Source: Pagrus major (taxonomy: Eukaryota; Chordata; Actinopteri; Spariformes; Sparidae). Taken from it: DNA of 64,000 bases. Made by a program: the position numbers and the translations under genes. The first letter of the stretch is position 1; each line of letters starts with the position of its first letter. Below the pieces are notes generated by a model. That model did not search any database, had not been told where the DNA came from, and was given only the letters and a program-made list of their open reading frames with translations. The stretch covers positions 7,919,539-7,983,538 of the forward strand of contig NC_133218.1 in NCBI RefSeq assembly GCF_040436345.1, given 5' to 3'. Positions 47,944 to 61,359 of this stretch are shown one piece after another.

Positions 47944-50900
47944 ACGTTATAGCAGACATTTTAACAACCTTTCCAATTTTGCCGGTGTATGTACATCATA
48001 GCCTGGCTCTTACGTAAGTGTGACATCAGTTAAAAATAACATCTCCCACTGCAATCATCAAAACTCACTGTAAGCCTCTTTCTTCAATTACACTGTGTGC
48101 TCAGGAGTAAAAAATATAAATGCAAATATGTGCTGCCCTTGGTGAGTAGTTTCTTGCTACAATACACAAGACGGACACAAAGAGTGGCTCCCCGGCTGCA
48201 CAGGGAAAACCCTTGGGCCCGTTTTTACCCACAAACCAGCTTGCTTCGTCAGTGAGCACCAGTGCGGCCGCTGATTAGATTGGCCTGTCTAAGTAATGAG
48301 CTCATGGCCATAAAGCTGCTAAAGTCATTAACCTTATAGAGCCCACTGTAATGGACGAGCATATTCTGGCATGGACCTCTGCCACCAAGGCCATAAAGAG
48401 CAATCTCCACTGTCTCCTGACCAAGGCTCTGCTTTTAGCCTCATAACTCCACCCCCTCATCCCCCACCCGCACACACCCAACACTAAATGCAGCCCTAAC
48501 CCCCTCTATGCCCTGCGCAGAGGCAATAGGCAATAGAGACAATTATATTAAGCAACCATTTGAGATCCCATTAGGGTTTGGTTTGCTGGAGCTTCAGGTT
48601 TGGGAGACGTGGGAGGGCTGATGCATTGCTTCGCCTCTTGTAATGGACAGGATGACATCACATCACTCGGGTCGTGACTATGTCCTCAGGTGGTCTTCTC
48701 TCAGTTCATGTTCAGATGTTAAACCTCACTGAATTGTGTTGTGCTCCATTTTGGGTAAGTATACAGATCTGTGTCTCACAAGTTTAGAGGACTGTTTGAC
48801 GTTAAATATTTAACTGGCCTTTCATCATGGCGACTATTTGCATGTCAGACTGTATAGGGTTTGTATTAAATAGGCAGATGACAGTAAACAAGATGTTAGA
48901 CTCTAAAGGCATTTTCACAGTTTAAGGCCCAATAGGGTATTTCATCGAATGATCTGTTTAGATATTTTCCGATACAACATTATTTGGTGACACACAAGGA
49001 GTGGGACTAAATCACACACACACAGACGCTGGCTTGCCTGTGCTCTGATACAACCACCGGATACAACATATATATAGGCAGATATCGGCACATGATTCCC
49101 TGCACTGAATCACAATCACAAAGTGAACCCACTTTAATTTTTATCTGTGTAATTTGAGGTGAATGTGAAAGTTATGTATATCCTGTATTTGTCTTTGTAC
49201 TGCCACCAATTTTCAAATTCAAAACCAGCATTGTTTATGTATGTAAACTTCTATGAGACTTGTTGTCAAGGAACTTGTTTTAATAAATGTTCAAAAACTG
49301 GCTCGTAATGTACAACAGGTCTGTCTGATTGACAATAGTTTCTCAAAAGTACTGTAACTCTCACTTGTTTTTATTCTTTATTGTGTGAGGACAGAAGGGG
49401 AGAAAGTCTAACCTGGGGGCTAAAAAGTACAAACAGTTTTCAGTAGCAGACATCATTATCAAAAAAAAAAGCACTGAAACAGTGTGTTTGTGTGTGTGTG
49501 TGAATGGTACACTGCTGGAGGGTAGCATCACTCAATTATGTCTCCATCCCGTCTGGATTTCCCCGGGCCTTTTGGGACTACAACCAAGCTGCGCTCCAAT
49601 CACCAGCTGGCTCCTGTAACCTGTTGACTGCTGGTTGCCTGCTGCAGACAGACCAGGAAACAAGAAAAGCTGCTTAATGTCCAGAGTATGTGGAACATTT
49701 AATATATCACATTATCACTACGTCCACAGGGAGGAAGAGTGTGTAGTGCCCTCCTTATCCTCAGTAACAGCTGTCAGCATGCACTTCAGCAAGGCACCTA
49801 AGCCTCGATCGCTTGAGAACAATGGAAAACACCCAGAACTGTGGAACAAAAATCAATATTCTAACGAACACCAAAATATGATTGGTACTACTTTATTTAC
49901 AACTGCTCTGAAAACAACAAAGAGCGAACATCATCAGATATATAAAGTCCAAATATACCATCAAAACTATGTGTCTGTAAGAAGGAGGATCAACAACTCC
50001 ACAAGAGTGATACAACACACACACTTGTGCATCCAACTGGAAATCATAGACTACTGCTGTGATCAATCAGGTTGCTCAAATCAAACTATTTGTTGCATAT
50101 GCTGGACTATAAACAGGCTAATCTATCAGCTAATCAACACACACAGCAGCAGATAAATACAGTATATACACACATACAAGCGTACACGCACACACACGCA
50201 ACATCTCCTGCTTTGGTCTGATTAGTGGCCGGAACAATTACTGTAATCGTGTCATCTCAGCGAAGGAGCAGATAAGGAGTCAGACCTCCCCCTCCACCCC
50301 TCCGCCTTATCACTCACATCACCACACCCATACACATGCACGCACGCACACACACACACACACACACACAGGGCTAAAGACATGTAGAACAGGATAAAGC
50401 TCAACTTCCTACAGAACAACCAGAAAAAAAAAACAGAGATTGACAAAACCCAGGTTGCACGGCTTGAAATCATAGCATTTACAGTGAAGTTTAAAGTACC
50501 TAAGGGCCAATGGGAACTGGGTCGTACTTTATTAGCACCTGATTAAACTGTAAATCATAAGGTTTAGCTTGCAAGTGTTACCTAAAAAACTCCATTACAT
50601 GACAGTGTGGTGGAAACAAGTTTCAATACTAACACGATACTTGCTGCTAAATTGGCCATTTAAAAATCAGAGCAGAAAGACAAGTGTCCTCTTGTGTGTA
50701 ACAGATGAATAATTTATATCTACGTTGTAGAGACATGTTAAACAAGTGTAAGGTTGATGGTAAGAGGTGAGCTAGGAGGTATCCATCCAAGGCTGGCTCC
50801 ATAACGCCTGGCTGAACTACATCTAGCAGCGGCTCACCGTGTTTGTGGCCAGACAGAAACACAAGGCAGAATGTAGCATCATTCTTTACATTTGACACAT

Positions 50901-51039
50901 TAACACATTTGATTAACTTTACACAGCATTTTGTGAATGTATTGTCAATAATACTGATCATATTGTGAGTAGCTGAAAATCTGTCCCACTTCTGTTATCA
51001 AAAAATCTAATTTTTCAGCCACATCAGAAGCATGGCTCT
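47463..51039. other. Intergenic DNA with microsatellites, no gene seen
   Basis: Holds (CA)n at 47888-47941 and a shorter one at about 50341-50370. A 173-codon open frame at 49635-50156 starts from TTG, has no recognisable domain and overlaps repeat-like sequence (CAGCAAGGCACCTAAGCC), so it is not called. Confidence 0.4.
47888..47941. repeat. (CA)n microsatellite, ~54 bp
   Basis: Uninterrupted CA repeats of about 27 units. Confidence 0.95.
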
Positions 51040-51520
51040 GGGGATGTCATTATCAGTTTGTCAGCTGACCAGTTCATCACTTTGGTCTGGACTGAAACAA
51101 TTATCTGATGGATTGCCTTGACATTCATGATACAGAGAGGATCCCTAATGGCTGAGGCGATTTCTCTATTGCCACCATCAAGTTGATATTTTTGTTTTAT
51201 AGTGAAATATTTTGATAACTATTAAATGGATTGACAGGAAGTTTGATTCAGACATTCACATCCCTCTCAGCGTGACATTTCTTCTCTTTGATCATCAAAT
51301 GCCTGCAAAACGAATGGCATTCTCACAATCATGGGCCGAGCATGCTAACAAGCTGGACAGAGATAGTGAACGTGGTAAGCATTACCTTCCAATGTAATGC
51401 GTAGACAATGTCATTATGAGCATGTTAGCATGCTGACATTTAGCTCATAGTGTGCCTATGTAGGGCCTCATAGAGCTGCTGGCATGGCTGTAGACCGCTG
51501 CTCTTGTTCTTGTGACTAGG
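51040..51520. repeat. Dispersed fish repeat
   Basis: The order of motifs is that of a very common, ancient fish repeat as I know it: GGTCTGGACTGAAACAATTA, GGATTGACAGGAAGTT, GAGCATGTTAGCATGCTGAC, TTTAGCTC and AGAGCTGCTGGCATGGCTGT. Family name not assigned. Confidence 0.55.
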
Positions 51521-54425
51521 ATCTTTACTTTTTGCAGTTTTATATTTATTTATCTCACTATGACAACATTTGTACTCACCGGGTTAGTCGTCCTAAAATT
51601 GTTTTAGGTCTACAGCGACGGCCAAAAAAAAAGAGAGGGTATGAATCAGTCAGAATATCCGGCAACAAAGCTCAAGGTTAGCCTAACTTATTTGGAAGAG
51701 AATACAAATATACCAAATATACTTGTGCATACACAGTTTCCTTGTCCAATTAGGGATTATTACTGATTTTTCAGATGTGGTCACATTCAAGTTCTACCTC
51801 CAAAGTGGTTTTGATAATCTGGCTCTCCTGTTGGTTTATTTACAACCTGATGATCTGACATCTCACGTCATTTTGCTCCCTCAGACTTTGTTATAGCAAC
51901 GTTGCTGAGTTGATCTCAGCATTCACTACAGTAATGAGATTTAAGCTGTAATAAACTGCAACTATCATTCATGAAGGAACTCCAGACTAATTTCTGATTC
52001 TTGTTAGACTATGATGTTTACCAGTTTACAGGTGATTTTTCCAACAAAACAAATAACATGATTGAATTAAACCTTTTTTCTGATGAAAAATAAGCTTGTA
52101 CATATCTCTTGGATTAAAAAGGTTGGATCAGTTAAAATTTGTGTACCCTTCCCTAACTGTGATAAAATAGTCATGACGCCAGGGTCAGTTAGATACATTA
52201 CGTCTTGCCACACTCTGTTCCAAGCTGGAGGAAAGAGTTCCAGCAGAATTTCCCCTTTAACTCTTCCATGTGCGCCTTCCTGGTTGCTTCTCCTTGATGA
52301 CCTCTGACCTCTTATTTGATAGGTATTTGCTTATGTATCTGTGTGAGGAAGATAACAAGAGGCTAATTCCTCATTACCCTGAGTGGAAGATGCTGATTGA
52401 AATTGAATGATGTAAACAGTAGGAGTGTTTTTAATATTCTTCAAAGCCTCTGCCCTTTGCATAGGAAAAACCCCTCAGGAGTCTTAATCACTCTCAGCCC
52501 TCCAGGTTTCTTTTGCTTGTGGGGTGCAAACATTTATTTTAAATTAACCAGCCTGGAAGAAAGTAAACAGACCTGTGGGGTATAACTTGATTTTTTTATA
52601 TCGAGGCATTTAGAATGTGTCATAGTGACAGCTGCGACATCCTCCTCCCCTCTGTACTTTGCCCCACACGGCCTTTGTTGCTCTGTAGAGCTGCTATTTC
52701 CAGTTCTCCTACGAATAAGAGGAATGGTGCTTTTGACATTCCCTTATTCACATTGATGATAAATCACAATGCACACGTGCCCCTTGTGTGTATATAACTG
52801 ATCACTCACTTCCTCAGCGTCCACAAGCCAGTCTCACTGAAGTCCATTTGACTTTTCAGATAATGAAACATCAGATTGCGATGGGGATTGCCATCAACTG
52901 TCCAATAATCGCCCACAGCGAGTTTCCCACTCTGCCAGTCACCTGAGCCCACCTCCTGCCTCTTCACCTGTTCCCCCATCAGCCATTCTGGGCCACATTT
53001 CAAAGGATCTCAGAGGTTGGATGGTGGGAAGGTTGCATATGTATAACCGATACATCATAATGAAAAGAACAAGCCTTGGGCCATTACAAAGGCTACTTCA
53101 AATGTGGTTGCAAAAGAAGCTTTCTTTTGCCAGAGTTTGGACTTGGATACAATCCACTTCACCTTTTTCAGGCCAAAGTATCCCAGAATCTATAGTGTTG
53201 TAGTTCATACTTTAAAGGAGAAAACACACGTCCCTCTTTAACATGTTAAGTCAGGAAATATGTTCTGACCTCGTTAATTTACTCACTATTAAATATATGA
53301 CATGAATCAGACCAAGTTCTAGGGTGTAAATAATTGAAACTAGACATAAACTCAACCTGTTATGTATGTGTTATGTACCTGTTCTATTCATTATCTATCA
53401 CCTGACTTTCCATTGGCAGGGGGGTTTAGGCAAATATTGAGAAAATACGAAAGTTACATGGATACAGCACGGGATACACTATGTGAGACTATAAATCCTT
53501 TAGAGCATTAGAGGTGCTGGCAGGTGGATTTTTTCATTACCTTTAGACAGAACCAGGCAATCTGTTTCCACCTGTTTCTGGTCTTTATGCTAAACTAAGC
53601 TAACCGGTTGCTAGCCTCAGCTACGTATTTAGCACAAACACACGAGTGGTATCAGTCTTCTCATCTAACTCCATTTAAAGAAGCAAATGTCCCAAAATGT
53701 TCCTTTAAATCTGTAGTGTGTTTGGAGCAACTTCATGTTCAAGGTCAAGGTCACATGGAGGTGCAGCATGGCCTTCAGATCTCAGGACCCGTGTTTGTGA
53801 GCACAGTCTTTCAAAGGATCCAGCCGCTAAGTGGAACATTTTGTATTTTATACATATACACTTTATATACACCACTGTCAGTTTGCCTATATTTATCGCC
53901 TGTGTTGCTTTATTAGCCATTGTTGTATGCCTTTTTTTTTTAACCTGTGTCTACTTGCCTTGGCACTTGGTGGATTGTGTTGCCTACTTTTGTTGTAAGC
54001 ATTCTGAGCATTCTGGCTGCTTGAATTATATCTCATATGTCTCATCATGATGCTGCATTTCAATCTATCACTGTTTAATCCTAACACATGATTAGCAATG
54101 CAACAGATTTTATCTTCAATCTCAAATTCCAATTGTCCACTGTTCCAACAATAAATAGCTGTCAGACGTACTCTGTAAATATTGAGTGTGCAGTATGTTA
54201 GATCCCAGTGTGATAGTGGCCTATCAAGTTCCATGTATTCTGGATAAACACTTAAATACCGAAACCCCATTGGACATCTCACTGTTTGGCTTTTCAAGTT
54301 TTACTACTTAAGAGAACAATATAAATGAGATTTTACATCTTAAATTGCTTTATCTGATTTTACTGGCTCATGCAAACCCCTGTGGACACATAACATATTG
54401 ACATTTCCTGCAGTAAAATATACAT
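51521..54425. other. Intergenic DNA with repeat fragments, no gene seen
   Basis: Open frames up to 134 codons (53893-54297, minus) have no domain I can name. A dispersed repeat lies at 53480-53708. Confidence 0.4.
53480..53708. repeat. Dispersed fish repeat
   Basis: It contains CTAAACTAAGCTAACCGG, GAGTGGTATCAGTCTTCTCA and TCCCAAAATGTTCCTTTAA in the order known from a widespread fish element ending in TTTAA. Confidence 0.5.
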
Positions 54426-54506
54426 TTACTTTTGTGCATCTTTCATTTCCTGAATCTCAGTCTTTTGAGGGGATGCTTCAGCACCCAGTACAAAAAATGA
54501 CAGCTG
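54426..54506 (-). CDS. Possible terminal coding exon, unknown
   Basis: After an acceptor-like GGACTTTCAG, the minus strand reads LSFFVLGAEASPQKTEIQEM and then KDAQK before TAA. The composition is protein-like and ends at a stop. It may belong with the fragment at 54788-54973, but no joining phase could be confirmed. Chance is possible. Confidence 0.2.
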   Translation of the reverse strand, partial: QLSFFVLGAEASPQKTEIQEMKDAQK

Positions 54507-54787
54507 AAAGTCCTTCAGACGTAAGCAATGACAGCAGATGCTGGTGTGTGCGTAGTTTCTGAAAAAAGAGGCGGGGTAGCATCTCTGTCTGCATTTTTCT
54601 CCTTTCTGCCTACGCTCACAACACTGTGACGACAAGAGTCGACTATGTTCTGTCCTTCAGATCACCATCCGGGGAAAAGGCATTGGTAAGCTTCAGTGAT
54701 GTTGAGGTAAAACTGAAGAAGTGCAACTTATTGGCTATCATGAGGCAAACCACCAGTAATATTAACAGTATGTAAGGTTACATACAC

Positions 54788-54973
54788 TTACAAGTGGTGA
54801 AGTACTCTGCAAGTAGTACCAGCTTTACACAGCCAGTTGTCCTCTATGGCATCGACCACATCAGGCTTCAGTTTCGCCACATGTTGCAGCAGAGTGCACT
54901 CTAGTGGTCTCAGATGCTCCTCTCTGATCAGATCCCAGTTTTTTTCAAAGGACCAGTTTGGTTTAACTGATTT
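54788..54973 (-). CDS. Unidentified protein-like fragment (exon or pseudogene)
   Basis: The minus strand is open for 61 codons. The core runs from KPNWSFEKNWDLIREEHLRP through LECTLLQHVAKLKPDVVDAI to EDNWL. Amphipathic spacing of Leu and Val and a balanced charge pattern look like a genuine helical domain rather than translated AT-rich DNA. A donor-like GTAAAG follows CTGT just after the core. I do not recognise the family. Helical death-fold domains are one thing it could be compared with, but no diagnostic motif is visible. Confidence 0.35.
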   Translation of the reverse strand, partial: KSVKPNWSFEKNWDLIREEHLRPLECTLLQHVAKLKPDVVDAIEDNWLCKAGTTCRVLHHL

Positions 54974-57599
54974 TCACCTGGATTCTACAATGTTTCCACA
55001 TGTCAAACTGTTACTGCTTCCTGCTCTCTAACTGCAATTAGCAGTAAATGTAGCAGTCCTGTCTCTTCTCCAATACGAGTTATGCCCCAAACCTCCCCAA
55101 CTGCTCTGTTTTAAACATACAAAACCTACACAATAAGTGTTAATTGTCAGGTAGGCAAATTATGTTTTTGTTGTGGTGAGAACATGTGGAGGGCCCATTT
55201 TCTTGATCTAAAAGGGCTGTGTGAAGAGACCAATTTCTCTTTGTGGAAGATGATAGATTTTTCCTCTTGGGTGAAGTCTTGGTGATTGAACAGTGATTGT
55301 CATTTCTTCCTAACAAAATAACCTGTATTTACACTGTCTTGTAACTCTCCAACAGACAGTATGAAGAAGAATGTGTTAAATTGTATGCATCTATAGAATA
55401 ATGAATTTGCAGTACAAGCATTGTTGTAACCTATAATTGTGTGTCTGTTTATAATAATTTGAATAAAGTGTAGTCCTTTCAAGTCCTCATCACCCTTTTT
55501 CTACTTTTTTCAAACTCATAAACATCTCCATCCAGCTTCAGATCCACACACTTCCTTACATTGACAGTGGGAGTAGGTCACCTTGAACAGGCAGGTGGCG
55601 GTTGAGTGCCCTTTCACTGTTTCAACCTTTGACCCCCAGCCCCATATTTAAATATTTGGGCACCCATGCTCTAAGTCTCTTAGACACAGCAGCACAAAAC
55701 TAGAGCCTCCCTCCCTCATAAGATAATAAACATTAAGCAAGATGGAGCCTCACACTACACTGCAATATGACAGGAAGACAATATTCTTAAACATACTTGT
55801 ATAATAATATTGTCATGCAGTTCCACCAGTGGTCAGCAGGTGTCAGACTTCTTCCACAGTAAAAAAAAATAGATTGACGTCAGTCCTTTGTTTCATTGAA
55901 GGATGTGTCTTTACTTCCGGCACGTCTTTTTCAAAATAATAGCTGATATTAAAACAAAAGGAAAAATACAAATGTTTTGTTTTGTTGTTGTTGCTTGTTT
56001 TTTTTTTTTTTTTTTTCAGTAAATGTTTAATGGATGTTGCAATTTTATAATAGGTAAGTTTTACAGAAAATTTTATATAAAAAAGCTTGTCAGTCATGAA
56101 GCAATGATTACCAAGAAATGTTTACCTTTTTTTTGTAGCCAAGTAAAAAAAAAAAGCAGATAAATAATTGCACATCTGAAACCTGGGGAGTTTTCATGTA
56201 TTGGGATGTGAAAATTACTATTACTCATGGATAATAATGACATATTCATTTATTCCATTAAGTTGCTATTATTAGTGTTACATCACATGGCAGTCTTATG
56301 AAAGGGTTTATAAACATTTATCCAAGGTTCTGCCAAAAGTGAGAAAAAAAAATCTGGAATCTTGGGAACTTTCAGTCTGTTTGGGTATTATTTAGTTTGA
56401 CAACCAAGGCAGTGCAGTTGAGTCTTATACTAGATGACTTGACTGCAGGTAAAATGTCAGATGACTGTCAACATTTGTTATGTTGTTGTACTGTAGTGTT
56501 AGTTATATTGTGATATAATGTGTTTTTAACTGTGAACTTCTGTGAGGTGGAATAAAATAAAAAAGACTTGAGCTGGGTGTAGTGTGCTGTAATGTGACTG
56601 AATTGAATTATCAGGGTTTATTTTGAAAAGTACAGAAGGAAGTGAAGCGTTCACGTTCACTTTACGGTGGACAGCGGAAATGTCGCGTGACTGACTGGGG
56701 TCTTGAGCACATCTGGTAAGAAACAGCTTTTTTCTCAATTTTTATTCAAAAGAAGGGCAGCGCAAGTTGCTATTTATTCATTTTCTCTTCGGCAGCGTGT
56801 AAATGTACAAGACTTTGTGACTAACCGAGTCTGACCGGCACTTTTACTTGCTAACTTGACGTTAACGGTCCCGGGCTGGGGTGGCGTAATGAAGTCCCCC
56901 AATGATGTAAAGCGGTTGCAGCAACCGCAGACTGAGGACTAGCTAAACTTTTAACCACAAACGTCATGTGAGTATGTTCAACAAACGAAGAATTTAATGT
57001 TAACATGTGCTAGTACTGAACATGAATCTCTAGTTAACAGTATTTGGTCTAACCTGCTATTTGTGAAGTTAATGTGGTTGGAAAGGTTAGGCGAGGCGAT
57101 AGTTTGTTAAGAGTTTAGCTAGCTAAGTAACGCTAGCTGTTAGTTCCGACATATTTGCCATCCTGACTAACATTTGACGTTAGTTTCATATGCGAGATTA
57201 GCTGAGAAAAGTTTGTCAAAGCAGTGGATGTTAGTTACTAACGTTATTTGTCGGCGTTCATCGCTCCCCGGCTTCTTTGGTGGTTTGGCAAACTTTTGTG
57301 GCACGTAACCATACAATTGACAGGGTTAGGGTTAACTATCTGAATGTATCTATGTTTTATACATAAAGTTACACGACAGTTTCGTGTCATCTTTAAAAAC
57401 TACCAGCTAGCGTTAAGTGTCCTCAAGATTGACTTCTGAGTTTGACAGTTTCACCGGCGCGCTTTTAATGTGAAGGGGCAATAGCAGGGCGGAAGGGCGG
57501 ATGCTGTTAGCTGCTTGTAGCTCGACAGAGGGAGGACATAGTGGATACCGTTGGGAAGCTTTCGCCAAGCGGTTCTTGGGGATCCCTCTCGTTTGTACG
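54974..57599. other. Upstream region of the kinesin gene
   Basis: No coding exon is supported. A possible alternative upstream first exon ends at a donor CATCTG then GTAAGA at 56715/56716. From about 56800 CG dinucleotides become more frequent (CGGCG, CGCGC), as at a CpG-island promoter. Confidence 0.4.
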
Positions 57600-58127
57600 T
57601 GTAGGTTAGCCGTGTCACCCCTGGGATGAATCCACTAAGGTATGTAGCTCGAAGGGTGGGTAATGTCTGAGGATGTTATGTTGTCAAATTGTAAGACATA
57701 GCCAAAATGTGCTCCTTTCCTGCCGATGCTGCCCTTCAGTTTGCCTGGCAAATTAGCTGGCTAGCCCGTTTTTTTGCCTTGCAGATAGCATATGTTTGCT
57801 CAGTCACATCCACCAGCTGCTGTTCATATCTTACTTGATTTACATTTCTCCTTTCCCTTCCAGCCTCCACGCCTCTGTGGATTTAAATTAGCCTAGAATA
57901 TGAGCAGAAGAAGAAGATAAGTGGCTGTGGCTGGCTTCCTGCAGGATTTTGCCCAGGCTTTTTGTTTTTCCGTGGACATGCCTGGTCTATGGAACAAGGC
58001 TGCGCGAAGCTAGCTGGCCGACAGTCCAGCTAGCGCGACATTTCCAGGCTTTTGGATGCTTGTTTGGCTAAAGAGCTGATTTATTTGGGATCAGCGCTAC
58101 CTCGTCTCCCTGGGGTAAGGAGTCAGG
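57600..58127 (+). promoter_or_regulatory. 5' UTR exons of the kinesin gene with two upstream ORFs
   Basis: A likely non-coding exon ends at AAG/GTATGT (57639/57640). The next exon opens after TTTCCCTTCCAG at 57864 and runs to the coding start at 58128. In that leader are two short upstream ORFs: 57900-57920 (MSRRRR) and 57978-58013 (MPGLWNKAARS). Upstream ORFs commonly lower translation of the main frame. The exon boundaries are inferred from splice consensus only. Confidence 0.55.
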
Positions 58128-58197
58128 ATGGGGGAGCCCAGCCTGGACGACGCCAACGTCAAGGTGGCTGTTCGTGTACGGCCCATGAACAGGAGAG
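58128..58197 (+). CDS. kif13: First coding exon of a kinesin-3 (KIF13-type) motor
   Basis: The ATG in GTCAGGATGG opens MGEPSLDDANVKVAVRVRPM and then NRR, and splits the next codon (phase 1) at AGAG/GTGAGA. VKVAVRVRPMNRRE is the start of the kinesin-3 motor domain. PMNRR is shared by KIF13A, KIF13B and KIF16B, and the short acidic leader before VKVAVRV favours a fish KIF13. Kinesin-3 proteins are ATP-driven microtubule motors that carry vesicles towards plus ends. Only 23 complete codons are in the window. The remaining exons must lie beyond 64000, so the first coding intron is longer than 5.8 kb. The a or b paralogue cannot be told from this exon. Confidence 0.85.
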
Positions 58198-59739
58198 GTG
58201 AGAGGGCTTCACTGCTAACATTTGGATTGTAGTTGAGGCATAAACACTCAAATTAATGTTGCAATGCAGACTGCATTTTCCCAAATTTCAGGTTAACATG
58301 ATGGGTACATCCAGGCTGTATTGTGCATATACTTAATCTCATATTACTCATTTTAAGATATGTGCTCACAAACCATTTCAGGTTAACTAGAAACAATGTG
58401 CATTTCACAACAACAACACTATCCACAGGGGACTGTCTTGACTAAAGTGCTCCCTGTTTAATTTCCTGGCGATGGGATGCCAGTCAGAAATCACCACCCA
58501 TTAGTGAAATGAGCTCCTGCAGATTAAAGAAAGCTGTGGTCTGGCTGGTCTGGATGGCACATGTTCGAACAGTGCTGCCATAGGGTTTCCCTCATGGCTG
58601 CCTGCCATCCAGAAAGATTTAAAGCCGAGCTGCTGTGTGAGATCTACTGTTAGAGCTTTGAGACCCTTTGTCTTCTTCTCTGGCTGACACAGATGCCAAT
58701 AGCTTCTAGACTTCATCTGTCACTTGCTGATACAGCGGGACAGTAGTTTGACAGTATAGCAGTGGGTTGGTATGACTTAATGAGGACAAGATCAGTGTGT
58801 CAGGAAAAGCCCTTCTCAGGGGCATCAGTGAACTCAGTTCTGAGGTATCCTTTACCAGAAATTGAGTTGCAAAGTGAAGATGTATTTTCTGAGGCTTTTC
58901 CTGTCATCGCTGCCTAAGTAACATCAGGCCAACACAGATGTATCTTCCCTGGGCTGCAGCATGTCTACATATCACTACATCCTCATCTCTAATTTTAGAT
59001 AAGCCTGGCTAACAATGGCATAGTGTTACACAAATTTGCGTGCAAATGCTCCGGCAATTATATTGTGGATTTTGAGTGCAGCATTTGCCAAGTCGTGTTT
59101 TTGCCGTGGGAGACCATGTGTCCCATGAAAGAAAGAGGAGGAGTAGAGCTGCTGAGGCAGAGTGGTTGACCGACAAGTGGCAGAATGAATCACATGTAGC
59201 CATTTGTTCATTTGTTTTGGACATAAAAAAAAATCCCATGTATTTCAGCTGACGAGTAAGTTGATGTTTGGTTATTTACTTATCAAGGTTGTTGTGATGA
59301 ACTGTAAATAGATGGTGAGACAGAGATGGAGAGGCTACAGATTAGCTTTGGTGGAATTCCATTTCAGATCTGGAACATGTGGATACATTCCTCTGGCCAC
59401 ATCTCATTCATTTCTAACGGGAGAGGTCTGTTTTCCTGTCCACTTCCTAGCATGCCCATATCCACTTCCTGCTGTCGGTGTGAATTCTGAATGATTCATC
59501 AAGAGACATTTAGTCATTTGAGTTCTCTCCAGCTCACCTGGCAGGTACAGGGGACGGAAAACTGTCTGCTAGATGGACTTGACTGAAAGACTACCTCCTT
59601 TGTGTCGTCCTGTAATTCCAACTATTCATAAATATTTACACACTATTGTTTATTTTTAAAATAACTGTGATTCTAGCACAAAAAGTACTTTCAGAAGTCC
59701 ATTCAATTTATATATGAGATATTCTCTGCATCAAGTCCA

Positions 59740-60060
59740 TCGTTTAGTTGATTAATCAATTAGTCAACTGAAAGAAAATTAATTGCAAACATTTTTAATT
59801 AACTTATTAATAGTTTAAGGTTATTGGTTCCAGCTTCTTAAAATGTAAGGATTTGCTGCTTTTCTTTGTTTATTTATGATAGGAAAGAGTTAGTGTTGGT
59901 TGGACAAAATGTATTTGAAGACATAACTCCAGGCTCTGGGAAATTGTGATGAGCATTTTTTCACATTTTTTAAATATTTCATTGACTAAGCAATCGATTA
60001 ATTGGGAAAATAATCAGCAGATGAATCAATAAAGAAAATAATCGTTAGTTGCAGCCCTAA
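59740..60060. mobile_element. Common fish DNA repeat ending TTAGTTGCAGCCCTA
   Basis: It has the motif order of a repeat seen throughout percomorph genomes: GTTGATTAATCAATTAGTC, CCAGCTTCTTAAAATGTAAG, GCTCTGGGAAATTGTGATG, TAATCAGCAGATGAATCA and AATCGTTAGTTGCAGCCCTA. It is non-coding, with a terminus of the type TAGGGCTGCAACTAACG. Confidence 0.65.
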
Positions 60061-61359
60061 GGAGAAGTAACCTGCATTTCTAGTAGTTTAATGTCCAGCT
60101 TCACTGTTGCAACACTGTAAACAAATTCTTGCATCCGTCTTCCACTGCTCAGCAAGAAAAGGCAATCATGATTTTGGTGGAAAGGAACAAGCAGGCAAAT
60201 TGATGGCTTACTTAAGGCAGTGGGAATGGGTTTGGAACCAGCAGTGCCACGTTTCCAGAAAGGCCTTTTTGATGCCTGTTTGAATGGAGCGTCTGTCTAT
60301 ACCTACCAGAGTTAATGTAAGACTTTTATGATTTCAAATAGACCCTAAAACCATACCAGCTTAAGCAGACAGAATTCTTCCATCACCAGTCTGTTTAGAT
60401 GAGGTGAGTTCTAACAGCCCTTAGAAAATTGATCTTTTCCAGCTCGGCATTATTTTTATTTAGGCCTCCACACACTGACACATCTGAGCTGCTCAGCTCA
60501 GACGCATCTTTCTCTGTCTCCTGCTGTCAGACAGTTGCTTAAGGACACAGTATCAGCACCTCAGGGAGGGCAAAGGAGTACATATTCACTATCGTCACTC
60601 ACCTGTCCCCAGCTGGTGCAGTGATTCAGACCCATGCCACTGAAGTAATATGTGGGCTTCTTTAACCTCGAGGCCACTGTCCCTATGTGTCCCAGGTTGA
60701 GGAGGAGAGCTGGTGCAGCTGCCTTGCTGGACAAAGGCAGGAAGGGAGTGAGTCTGAATGAATATTTGCTAACGTTGCGTAATGCTCCATGTTCCCATGG
60801 CTGTGGCCTTCGAAGAACAGAGCAACGCCAGGCGTAGCAACAGCAACACCATGGCCAGTCAGCTTCCTGGCTGATGTCAGGACTGCTGTGCCAAACCTCA
60901 GCACCGGTAGCCGGGGGAAGGACTGGAGAGAAGGCCAGTGGAAAGTGGGAGCTGGTTATGGAGCAAGAAGAGGCAGAAGACAATGGGTACATTTATCCTC
61001 CCAGCAACAGTGCATCACACTTTCCCTCTTGCTAATCAGGAAGTACAGCTGCAGCATCAGGGACACATGGGTAATGTAGGCAGCTACAGAAGAAGAGAAG
61101 GCAGAACAAAAAGTTTTCTAACTCAACCTGTCCATGTCTTTGACACTTCCCCTGTTTAACTTTATCTAGTTCTTTCACTCTCACTGTCTTTTTGTCACTC
61201 AGTCTCTGTTGGCTCACCCTTCCTTTTTTTGCTTTGTGGTGTCCTTGACAGCAGAAGAATTGGAGGGTGATTCAGGTCCACTGACCTTTGACACCAAGTT
61301 TCCATGGCTCTTCCCCTCGTGATCCTGCCAGGAGCAGCAGTGTTGAGGCTCTCTACACA

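Noticed and set aside
49635..50156. 173-codon open frame on the + strand
   Set aside because: It starts from TTG, has no recognisable domain, and overlaps repeat-like sequence. Such lengths occur by chance in this much DNA.
53893..54297. 134-codon minus-strand open frame
   Set aside because: No motif, atypical composition and no splice or promoter context. It also overlaps an antisense frame of similar quality.
54660..54690. Short sequence ITIRGKGIG between splice-like sites, reminiscent of a KH-domain piece
   Set aside because: About 27 nt only, with no neighbouring exon on the + strand that continues it.
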